Positions 50,781 to 62,700 of a stretch of 64,000 nucleotides of DNA are shown piece after piece. Under the pieces are notes generated by a model. It did no database searches and had not been told where the DNA came from. It saw nothing but the letters and a program-made list of their open reading frames with translations. The DNA is taken from positions 1 through 64,000 of the forward strand of contig NZ_PYON01000017.1 in NCBI RefSeq assembly GCF_003026355.1. The letters run 5' to 3'. The stretch is from Photobacterium kishitanii (GTDB lineage Bacteria; Pseudomonadota; Gammaproteobacteria; Enterobacterales; Vibrionaceae). Position numbers and translations under genes: made by a program. How positions within the stretch are numbered: position 1 is the stretch's first letter; the number at the start of each line of letters is the position of its first letter.

Positions 50781-51644
50781 ATGCACGTTACGAAGCGCCA
50801 TGAGCGACAGATAAAAAAAGTATGCGATTTTATAGATGAAAACCTAGATGATGAGTTCTCTCTCGTGCAGCTAAGTGAAGTTGCAGCCAGTTCAAAGTAC
50901 CATTTTCACCGTATCTTTAAGTCGTGTATGGGGATCAGTGCCATGCAATATGCGTTGCTGGCAAGAATGAAACGCGCTTCTTTTAGGTTAGCGTTTGAGT
51001 CAGAGCACAGTGTTACAGATATCGCTTTTGAGGCCCAATTTGAGAGCCTAGAAGCTTTTTCTCGTGCTTTTTCTAGGATATTTGGACAATCACCATCTCA
51101 ATTTAGAAATCAGCCTGAGTGGCGCTCTTGGCACTCAAAATATGAATATCATCCACCGATAATAGGAGAAAGTGTAATGGATGTTCAACTCGTTGATTTA
51201 GAGAAAAAAGAAGTAGCATTAATTGAACATAAAGGTAGCCCCGAACTGATATACGAGACAGCAGCCAAGTTTATAAATTGGAGAAAATCAACAGGACTAT
51301 CTCCAATTAAAACGAGTGAAACATTTGGAATCCCCCATTCTGACCCAAACGATACGCCAGATGATGAGTTCCAGTTTGATATCTGTGGCTCGCATGAAGG
51401 TGAGGTTCCAGCAAATGCCTATGGTGTAAAATCTGGAATTATACCAAGTGGCAGGTGTGCCATTGCTATTCATAAGGGAGGCCATAACACTATTGGTGAC
51501 TCCGTGTATTACTTGTATCAAAAATGGCTGCCAGATAGCGGTGAAGATTTAAGAGATTTCCCTTGTTTCTTCCGTTACTTAAATTTTGTTCATGAAGTAG
51601 ATGAATGTGAGTTGTTAACGGAGATCTATCTACCGATAAAATAG
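50781..51644 (+). CDS. AraC-family regulator with GyrI-like effector domain
   Basis: 287 residues. Two HTH motifs in the N-terminal AraC DNA-binding domain (FSLVQLSEVAASSKYHFHRIF, abbreviated; and VTDIAFEAQFESLEAFSRAF, about 10-115), then a GyrI-like/SOUL-type small-molecule domain (about 130-287). Same domain order as Rob and SoxS-type multidrug regulators with C-terminal GyrI-like binding domains. GGGAA upstream. Neighbour genes do not reveal the target. Confidence 0.88.
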   Translation: MHVTKRHERQIKKVCDFIDENLDDEFSLVQLSEVAASSKYHFHRIFKSCMGISAMQYALLARMKRASFRLAFESEHSVTDIAFEAQFESLEAFSRAFSRIFGQSPSQFRNQPEWRSWHSKYEYHPPIIGESVMDVQLVDLEKKEVALIEHKGSPELIYETAAKFINWRKSTGLSPIKTSETFGIPHSDPNDTPDDEFQFDICGSHEGEVPANAYGVKSGIIPSGRCAIAIHKGGHNTIGDSVYYLYQKWLPDSGEDLRDFPCFFRYLNFVHEVDECELLTEIYLPIK

Positions 51645-51778
51645 TAATCTGTCATGAGCAGTGGTATGCATTCTTATATGAAAACAAACCACCGCCGATT
51701 TGTTATGTGTTACTTAGTTTTGAGATATTCCATTCACCGAACCGCTAGTAGCAACCATAAGCAAAAGTATGCTAATTT

Positions 51779-51857
51779 CAGTGGCACTACATTGCCACTG
51801 AGTAATTACGTTAATAAACTTTGGGGGCAGATCTGAGCTAGCCAAGATAGCTAGCTC
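51779..51857 (+). terminator. Two hairpins after the AraC gene
   Basis: CAGTGGCA/TGCCACTG (51779-51800) and GAGCTAGC/GCTAGCTC (51835-51857). T runs are poor; termination is uncertain. Confidence 0.45.
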
Positions 51858-51888
51858 GTTGTTGCTAATCATTAAAGTTGATTGTTCA

Positions 51889-52800
<912 letters not shown>

Positions 52801-52883
52801 CTTTGCTCCAAGTAAAGTTTGCCCTATTTAGATCAACTCAGAAAATTTTAATCTTCACTAATCAAATTAAAATTTTAGGTATA

Positions 52884-52920
52884 AAAAAACCCTCTCGCGG
52901 TTTCGCTTAGAGGGTTTTTT
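52884..52920. terminator. Orphan bidirectional terminator
   Basis: 12-bp stem AAAAAACCCTCT/AGAGGGTTTTTT with a 13-base loop that itself can pair (GCG...CGC). Confidence 0.85.
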
Positions 52921-52928
52921 AAAGACGT

Positions 52929-52963
52929 AAAAAACTACCCCCCGAAATTTATCTTGGTGGTAG
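52929..52963 (-). terminator. Orphan minus-strand terminator
   Basis: On the minus strand: CTACCACC/GGGGGGTAG with one mismatch, followed by T6. Immediately upstream on that strand of the previous terminator. Confidence 0.55.
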
Positions 52964-53246
52964 TGATCGTGTTAATTGCGTTTACATAAATTCGATTCAT
53001 ATTTTATAATTAACAAATCTATTGTAGTACTGCAATTTTTCTTAAAAAAAGTACTTAATTTTTTGATGCCTGATACTTCATAAAGCGATTAGAAAATGTA
53101 TCACAAGCTCGTATTAACAGCCTGTTAATGAGTTACAATCCTAAATAATAATGGGGAAAAAAAGCAAACCTAATTACTAAACGCTTTAAGATTTCAACAC
53201 ACGGTGAATAGATTCCCTATCGCCCTCGCGGGTATTCACTGTAGGG

Positions 53247-53321
53247 AATGATACAAGTACCACAACAGATGCTGAATTATTACAAAACATAATAGATGAT
53301 AATAAGTTATTAGCTGAATAA
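53247..53321 (+). pseudogene. Relic of a type I secreted adhesin C-terminus
   Basis: 24 codons plus stop, NDTSTTTDAELLQNIIDDNK and then LLAE. It matches the last residues of the giant adhesin (SSATDAELLQKMIDDNNLITS), with 14 identical bases (ATAGATGATAATAA). No ATG is in the frame, which opens at a stop 13 codons upstream. Confidence 0.8.
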
Positions 53322-53703
53322 TCTCTCGATTAAGCCTCCTCTTTCTACCTTAGGTGCCAAACCCAATTCCTATAGCGTATTGCTGTCTCTTTTATATTAT
53401 TACGCCCACTTAACAGTATTAAGTCTTACTCTTTCTCTACTAATTAATATACTTAATGTAGTTTTATGCCAAATCTATAAACATAACTATCAATTAGTTA
53501 ATGATCAAACAAAGATAGTTAACTCAATAGTATTAACTTTTTTGTTACAACGTTCACAAAAAAACAATATCAGTAACGCCGTTTTGTAAATTTAATGTTC
53601 ATTCTAATTATTAATCTCTAAGATGGATTTATGTTGTGATATGTGCAATGGACTTAAAACATCTCACAATACTTTTCCATAATAATAAACATAGGGGCCA
53701 AGG
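53322..53703. other. Leader/promoter region of the giant adhesin
   Basis: 382 bases, AT-rich, no credible gene. It should hold the adhesin promoter; no binding site is identifiable by eye. Confidence 0.5.
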
Positions 53704-56700
53704 ATGAAGCCAATCATGTATGTAGTTATTGAAGGTGTTATCTGGAAAATAACAGCTGAAGGTGAATGGGTACAAATTCCCCCATCAGAGATCATCGATA
53801 GTTCTATACCTTTCATCTCAGAAAAAGCACAAGTTAATAACATCATAAAAACTAAAATTAACGAAGATGATGTTGAATTTACGCTTTCAGATACAGCACC
53901 TCGCCATACACAAAGCGCATCTGAATCAAATACTCATTTGAATAATACGTCGAGTGACGGTGTTTCTTTTATTACACGTATTAAACCAACATTAACAGAA
54001 ACCTTACCAGAAGCGGGCTTCAATACTCAGCCAACAGCACCAGAAGATAAAAACGATCGAGATGACATTGGGGATACAATCCCACCATTGCGTAGTTCAG
54101 CTGCGCTAACTGCCACGATTGTGGATGGTGGAGATGGTTACGAAAACCAATTTGAAGTGCCTACTGTCGATCTCTTTGGTGATGCAATTAATATTGAAGA
54201 TGGACGCATTGTGGTTGTTACTATCACTGATATTAATGGCGAAGTATTCACTGCAAGTGCGGTAGTCAAAGACCAAAAGTGGGTCATTAACGATCAAGAC
54301 TTAAGTAAACTGGCAGAAGGTCAACTTGATATGTATGCCTCTGTCACTGACTACTATGGCAATTTTGTTGATGCGACAGACGACACCATCAAAGACACCT
54401 TAGCTGAAATCAATGCTGAATTTGATGGCAAAGGTGATGATTATCTTAACCAATTTGAAATCGCTGTTAGTGATTTACTTGGTGATATTAACTTTGTTGA
54501 AAACAATCAGCCTATCACGATCACGATTACTGATAGCCAAGGGCAAACCATTAGTTTTGATACTATCAATACCGATGGGCATTGGCATATAAATGACACT
54601 GATCTATCAACACTTGCTGAAGGTGAATTAACTATCGTTGCAGAAACGATAGATATTGCAGGAAACCCAGCAACAGCAACCAATACCATCATCAAAGATA
54701 CTCTTGCCGATATCACGGCTAACTTTGAAGGCAATGGTGATAACTACCTTAACCGTGTTGAAGTCCCTGTGACTGACTTGTTTGGCTCTGTCTCAAATGT
54801 TGAAAACGGACAAACAGTTACTATTACCGTGACAGATAGCAACGGCTTAGAGAAATCATATAAGACCACAATTGTTAATGACAAATGGGCAATCGAAGAC
54901 GCTGACTTAACCGGTTTATCCGAAGGTCAGCTGACTATTTTAGCAGAAACAGTGGACATTGCTGGCAACCCAACTTCAGCGACCAACACCATAATAAAAG
55001 ACACACTAGCAGACATTAATGCTAATTTTGATGGTAAAGGCGATGAATACCTCAACCGTTTTGAAATTCCTGTCACCGATTTATTTGGTAATGTCGAAAA
55101 CGTAGAAGATGGACAACCCGTTACCATTACCATCACAGATAGCAACGGAATAGAACAAACCTATACCACTACCGTCACTAATGGCGCATGGGCAATCGAT
55201 GATGCTGACTTAACCGCGCTTGCCGAAGATGAACTCACCGTTGTCGCTGATACCATTGATATTGCAGGCAACCCAATCTCAGCCTCTGATACTATCATCA
55301 AAGATACCCTTGCAGACATTACTGCTAACTTTGAAGGTAATGGTGATGAATATTTAAATGAAGCTGAAATCACGGCTAAAACCTTGTTATTTGGTGATAT
55401 CAACTTTGTTGAAAATAACCAAAACGTCGACATTACGGTTACCGATAAAGATGGAAAAGCCATCATTTTCAGCACAGCGGTTGTTAATGGTGCATGGTCA
55501 ATTGACGATGCTGATTTATCAACGCTGGCTGATGGCGAACTCACCATTACAGCAGAAACGATTGATATTGCAGGTAACCCAGCCACTGCCACTGATACCA
55601 TCGTTAAAGATACCTCAGCATTATCGATTGATATCGTCACAGATAATTACGAGCTTGGTGGGTTAAATATTGTTGCCTTAAAACATGGCGCAGTTACCTT
55701 CCTTGAAGGTACAACAACGGGGACTCAGGCAGGTGATAAGATCGAAGTCACTTTCAGTGATGGCACTGAAACCGTTATCTTAACAACCACTGTAGATAGT
55801 GCGGGAAATTGGCGCATTGAAGATTTCGACCTTAGCCAATTGAACGTTCAAACAACATGGGAAATGTCAGCAACCGTTACAGATGCCGCAGGTAATACGG
55901 CGATGGATGACATGCCAACATTGACTCGTCCTGATAGCGCTATTTTTTACGAAACCACATTAGAATATCAATCATCAGCACAGGCAACCTCTGTCATCAA
56001 TATCGAGTTTGCCGAGTTTACGTTTAATGCCAATCAAACATTACTAGAAAAGCTAACCTCTAACGGCAACCCTATTACGATTACCATCTCACCAGACGGG
56101 CTCACACTGACTGCGGTAAGTAATGGCGTCACCGTATTAACGGCGACTATTCAAGCCACTACTCAAACGATTAATATCACCTTATTCGAACCAGTCGATG
56201 CTGAACTGGGTTCTAATAGCACTCAATCTGCAATATTAATTGACGGTATTCAAACTGACACTGACGGCACAACAGAAACGGTTGTTACGCCCGCTTTGAT
56301 TTATATCCGTGATTCAGAACCAGATATTGTTGATGACAGTAGTAGTGTGATTGAAGGGAACATTACCTCTGGAAATATCCTTAACAATGACAGCGATCTT
56401 GATGCCCCACTGTCTGTTGTTCGTGTCACGATTAACGGTGAAACCAAAGACCTAACAGGTCCTTCTGTAACGTTTAATCTTCCTGAAGGTCAACTGACCA
56501 TAAAAGAAAATGGTCACTGGATTTTTACCGCCAATCGTAATCTCGACCATAGTGCGGGTGATATTGACCTCGTGGTCAGCTATATCGCAGGCGATAAAGA
56601 TTATGACTATGGCAGTGCCGATCTCACTATCACCATCAAAGATGGCGAAGCCAATACCATCATCAATAACCATGACAGTAACGTTGAAGGGCTAATTTCT

Positions 56701-59700
56701 AACCCTACAGATACCTTCACTGGCGACTTTACGATTAAAGCGGGATCAGATAATCCGGATCCTAATAGCATTACTTTTAACGCCCAAACGATCGCGACTT
56801 TAACCGCCTTAAACCTAACATCTGGTACTTCCGTTAAATACCTTGAATACACATTAAGTAGTGACGGAAAAATCATTACAGCAATATCTGGTGGAGAAAC
56901 CATCTTCACTTTAACCCTAGCAGGTGTTGCCAATGGTGATGATGTAACAGGTACAGTTACTTTCGTTCAGTATCGTCCGTTAAATCATACCAATGCCAGT
57001 GATGTGATCAAATTACCACTACTGATTGATGCCACCGATCTTGATGGTACGAAAACCCCAACAGGGCAATTTGATTGGTATATAGAAGATGGCGCAGATC
57101 CTGAATTAATCATAAAACAAGAGCTGGCATTTGATGAAGCCAACCTATCTTCAAGTCAACCGATATCCAAAACAGGCACTATTGACGTAGTTGTTGGCAG
57201 TGATGGCTTAGATGGCCTTTCCCCTCTCAGCCCGTTGTATTTTGATCAGACACAGCTACCATCAGGATTAACCAGCGGCGGCGATATCATTACTTATACC
57301 GTTACTGGCACAGGTCAGATGATTGAAGCTTGGATCAATGATGAAAAGGTCTTTGATATTGCTATTACACAAAAACCTGATGCAAAAGGGAACTCGACGG
57401 TTGAGTACACCTTTAACTTGTATCAATCTATCGACCAAACCGATCCGAGTGGCATTGAAACCATTACCATTCCAGTCTTTATTCGCGATAACGATGGCGA
57501 CGTTAACCAAGCCAATATCACTGTCACTATTGCCGATGGTGACACGCCAGTAATTACTGATACCACATTAGAAATTACCGAAAACCCAATTGCTGTAGCA
57601 CCAGATGCGCCATCAATAGGTACCACAGAAACAGCAAGCTCAACAATTTCTGTTACCGCTGGGCAAGATCCCATTGTTGATTTACAACTGGCTCTAACAG
57701 GCGCAGTTCAAACCAGTGATGGTGATGCGATCACTCATAACGGTGAAGCGCTGACGTGGCAGTTTGATGGCAGTAATAACTATGATGCGGTTTTAGCTAA
57801 CGGCACAGTGATCTTTTCAATCAACCTTTCTGACATTGGTACTATTGCTGCTGGTGGCAGTGCAGATGCAACCATTACTATTGTGCTAAATGACTTTATT
57901 GATCACCTCAATGGCAGAGACACTAAGCTCGATATCCCCCTTCCTGTTCAAGCAATTGATAGTGATGGCAGTGTTGGAACATCCAACGTAACGGTCACAA
58001 TTTGGGATGGTTTGAAGCCAGAAATCATCGTTAATGGCACTTTAAATGTCCAAGAAAATGATTTATTGGATAATGGTATCGACAGCGATACATCAAATAC
58101 AAATGCACCAACACTGAGCTTTAATACAGGCAGTGATGATGTGGTATCCGTTACCTTAGACACCGCCCTCTTTAATGGTAAAAACTACACCAGCGCAGGC
58201 GAGAACATCACGCTTGGCGCGCCTAATGCTGATGGTTGGTATATCGCAACAGCTGCGGGTAAAGAAATCTTCCAAATCAACGTTAATCTTGACGGTACGG
58301 TGGAGTTTGATCTGTTTGCCCCTATCGATCATCCCGATACAACATCGCAAGATACGCTTAAACTCGAGTTTGGTGCCATTCTTACTGACAGCGATGGTGA
58401 CACCTCGCCGAGCACTATTTTTGACGTTAACGTGTTAGATGATATTCCTCATGGTGGTACTGATGGCACATTAGCCTTAGTCGAAGGACAAAGCCAAACT
58501 TTACAACTGTTAACCGATACAATAACAGGTGCTGACGGTGGTGAAATTGTTAGCTTTGTTTATAACGGTACAACTTATCCCATTGATGGTAATCCGATTG
58601 ATTTAATCAACACCACAGTTTCGCCTTCGAAAAAGTACGGCACCATAGTAGTCAATGCTGACGGTACGATAGAAATAACGACTGTATCAACGTCTGAATT
58701 TAGTGGGCAGATTCTTGATAGCCTGACATATACAATCAAAGACGGTGACGGCGATACCGCTGATCGAACCGCAACAATGGCACTGGGCGATAATCCAGGT
58801 CATATCAAAGTAGAGCTAATGGAAGTGTTGGAAGATACGCGCACAGCACCACTTTCAATTAAAGTCTTCCCGGGTGATGAAGATCAAAATGAAACCCTTA
58901 CCAGTATCACTATTAGTGAAAGCTCATTAGCTGGTGGACAACTTTACTTAAATGGCACTGTACTGACCGCTGTCGGTGGTGTCATCACGATCACTGACTT
59001 TATTAAAAATGGTAATTTCTACTCACCCAACGGCGAATTAACGTACCAACCTGCACCCGATGTAGCTATCAATCAACAAGGTATAGTGAATCTTGAAATT
59101 ACCGCCACAATCTCAACCAATACAGCAGATAAAACCTTAGATAAGAACCTACCTATTAAAGTTTATCCTAATGCTGACGCGCCAGTTTGGGATGAAACTA
59201 AAGACTATGAATACATAGGTGTTGAGGATGATAACGGCAGTATTAAACTCGATATTGCAGCCAACCTCACCGATACAGATAACTCTGAAAGCCTGAAATA
59301 CCGTATATCAGGTATTCCAGATGGCATCACACTAAAACTCAATGGCAATGTCGTTAAAGATGGTGATGTACTCAATCAGAACCAACTGAATAAAGTCACC
59401 GTGGTTTCAGATACAAACCTTGCGGGTAAATTTGAATTTACCGTAACCGCGATTGCGACCGAAAAAGGTAACCAGTTCATTGATAAAAATGAACATAAAA
59501 CCGAAGAAACGCCACACCAAGTCATCATTGATATTCAGCCAGACGCGGATACACCGACGCTATCGGTGAAAAACATTAAAGGCATTGAAGACCAGCCGAT
59601 TAACTTAAACCAAGCGTTAATCGGAAAGCTTACCGATACCGATGGCTCAGAAAGTTTAAACTATCACATCAAAGTCCAAGAAGGCTGGTCTATTCAAGGT

Positions 59701-62700
59701 GGTGATGCTGTAGAGCAACCAGTTGGCTCTGGTATTTATATTGTTAGTGCCGAAGATATTGAAAGCGGTGCTGCTCAGCTTTATCCAAAAGATGATATTA
59801 GCTCGTGGACAGAAACGCTGACCATTGAAGTAACGGCGGTATCGACCGAAACATCTGTTGATGGACTTGCTCCCGTTAATGTCACCGCGGTGAGTGATAC
59901 CAAAACCATTACCATTGATTTAAAAGGTGTGATTGATCGGCCTGATGTTGTAGATGGCGGCAATGGTCATTGGGAGTACGTTGCAGATAGCACCGATAAT
60001 TCCACTGGCTTTAAAGGCACAATCAAAGGTACTGCGGGCTTTAACGAAGATAGTCCATTGCCTTTAGATTTCATGATCACCACCAACGATGATGACAAAT
60101 CGGAACAAATCACCATTATGATCACCAACCTTCCTGACGGGGTAATGTTTGTTGATAGTAACGGTAATCCGATCACACTAGAGATCGTAGGTGAAAGTGC
60201 ATCGACAGGTGTGATCTACCAGATCACTAACAATCAACTGAAAACTACGTTCTTACAAACAACTAAAGACTTCAGTGGTCAACTTAACTTTGATGTTAAC
60301 GTGGTATCGACAGAGCCTGATGGCGACAGTGGCGAATTCAATTACCAAGTAGAAATTGATGTGCTTCCTGTGGTTGATGAAAAAGATGGCGCTGTCCTTG
60401 AAACATCAACGCATGAAGATAAATCAGCAAGCTTCTTGATTGAGCCCGTAATTAATAAAGATATCGATCACAGTGAAAGTTTAACCGGTTATAAGATCAC
60501 TGGATTACCTACAGGCTTAACACTCTTTATTGATGGTATTGCCGTATCTGTACCTGCTGGTGGATTGGATCTTGCCGGCTACAAAAACAGTGGCGAATCA
60601 TGGGCTGACTTCATTAATAGCAGTCGTGTCACTGTGCTTGCCGATGAAGATTTAAGTGGCTTATTTACTATTCCAATCAGCTATGAAGTCACCGATACCT
60701 CACCAACAGGACAAACTGCATCAAAAGATATCAATGCGACAATTCAGCTTGATGTCGCAGGTATTGTTGAAGGTGATACGCGTTTAGAATCAACATCAGA
60801 AGTGCTCACCAGTACCGATGGAAGTCCTATTGATTTAACTAACGCTGTACACTTTATTGATGAAGATCTCGATGGCTCAGAGTACCTTGATTACATCATC
60901 ATCGTTGTTCCAAATGGCATAAACTTAATCGTTGAACACCCAAATGGCGCTTCCATTGATGGTAGTGGCAATTGGATTATTCCAGCAACTGGCTTAACCA
61001 GCGACACCGTAAAAGAAGCGATGAAAGATATCTTAGCCGGCGCTACCATTAGCTCTAGCTTTGATACTGACATTATCGATCTACGTGTTGTTGCCCATGT
61101 CATTGATGACGAGCATTCACGCTATATTGACGCCCCTCTTCAAATCCAAATTACGGGTCACAGTGGCGGTGGTTCTTGTCTTCCGATTGACGATCCAGAT
61201 AACATTCAAAGTGATGACGCCATTATTGCCAAAGAAGGTGAAGATATTGATTTATCAGGGCTACTGGATGGCAACATTGATGACAACCCTGAAATAGAAA
61301 TATCGTTTTTTATTGATATCAAAGATCTACCTCTCGGTGTGGAAATTGAAGGCGATGGCGTTATTCCTGAATACAATGCCGTTGGTGAAATTCTTGGCTA
61401 TACCATTACACCAAGCGGCTTAGAAAATATGGTCTTTGTTGGACTTAATGAAGATTGGGCTGGCTGTATTAATGTTCCGATTGAGATCACTCAAACGTCC
61501 ACCTGTAACGGTCAATCGTCCCAAACAACGCAAACTATCAAGATTGAAGTTATCCCAGTTGTCGATGACATCATTGTTAATGCAGGACAAACCACGATTC
61601 AGGAAGACACCGAATCTGCCATCAACTTAGAATTGATTCTAGGTGATAATATTTTTTCAGGCCAAACCATCAGCGGCGAAGGTACTGCTGCAACTGGTAA
61701 AGAAACCATTAACTGGCTGAAAATTACCTTGCCTGCTGGAGCAAAACTTGATGGCGATACTTCAATTTTACAAGACAACAATGATGGCAGCTGGACAATT
61801 AAAGACCCAACGCGTTTAGGTGAATTAACCCTAATACCACCACTTAACTTCAGCGGTGAGTTAACCATTAATGTTGCAGCCAACATCACTGATGAAGCTG
61901 ATTGCCCAACCAAAACCGATACCCAAACCAAAACGGCATCAGTGGTAATCGATGTCGCGCCTGTTACTGATTACGCAGCAATGCCAGACAAAATAGAAGT
62001 CCTAGGTGATGAAGATAGTTATATTCATATCAAAGGATTAGATGCAGTTTTATTTGATGATGATGGTTCAGAGAACTTATTTCTAAATATTGCTGGTCTA
62101 CCTAAAGGTGCTGTGTTGTTCTACTCTCCTGATGGCGGCAATACATTCGTCCAATTACCTAATAGTGGTCAATCATGGAGTATCAGCGCCAGCCAAATTG
62201 ATTCGGTTTATATACGTCCACCACTAGATTTTAGTGGTGATATGGAGCTAAAACTGGAAGCCATCACAAACGAAATTGGCACCAATGATATTAAAACCTC
62301 AACCACCGACTTAGTCGTGGGGGTTAAACCTATTGGCGATGATGTTCAGTTCTTTGATGTACCAGAAACCCTAACGGGTACTGAAGGTGATAGCTTTACT
62401 ATTCCGGTTAATCTAGAAAGCTACGAAACTAACAGCGATGAAGCATTACGCTTAACCGTTAATATCAGTGCAGCCGATCCTGCACAACTTCAAGGCTTAG
62501 ATAAAATCGTTATTGGCGGACAAGAAGTTACCTTTGCGCAAAAAGGCGATCATTGGTTTGCCACTGTAATTATTAATGCCAGCACTCTAGATCAATTTGA
62601 GCTCTACCCTGGTGATGCTTATGGCGACATGACGATCACGTTAGCTGCCAATACTGTTGATACAAATATCGTATTAGGCACTGAGTACACTCATGAAGGT

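Larger units (their letters stand above)
52801..53246. other. Non-coding stretch with tandem orphan terminators
   Basis: No gene found. Two terminators lie close together in it, and neither serves an annotated gene. Its right end borders the adhesin C-terminal relic and includes the inverted repeat ATTCCCTA/TAGGGAAT (53212-53249). Confidence 0.5.

Noticed and set aside
51654..51836. 60-residue ORF after the AraC gene
   Set aside because: Ends in hairpins, no SD, basic low-information sequence.
53380..53589. 69-residue ORF upstream of the adhesin
   Set aside because: Hydrophobic, TTG-like start region without SD; looks like AT-rich chance coding.
54097..55614. Regularly spaced repeats considered as CRISPR
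   Set aside because: Units are 303 bases, in frame, and encode Ig-like domains.
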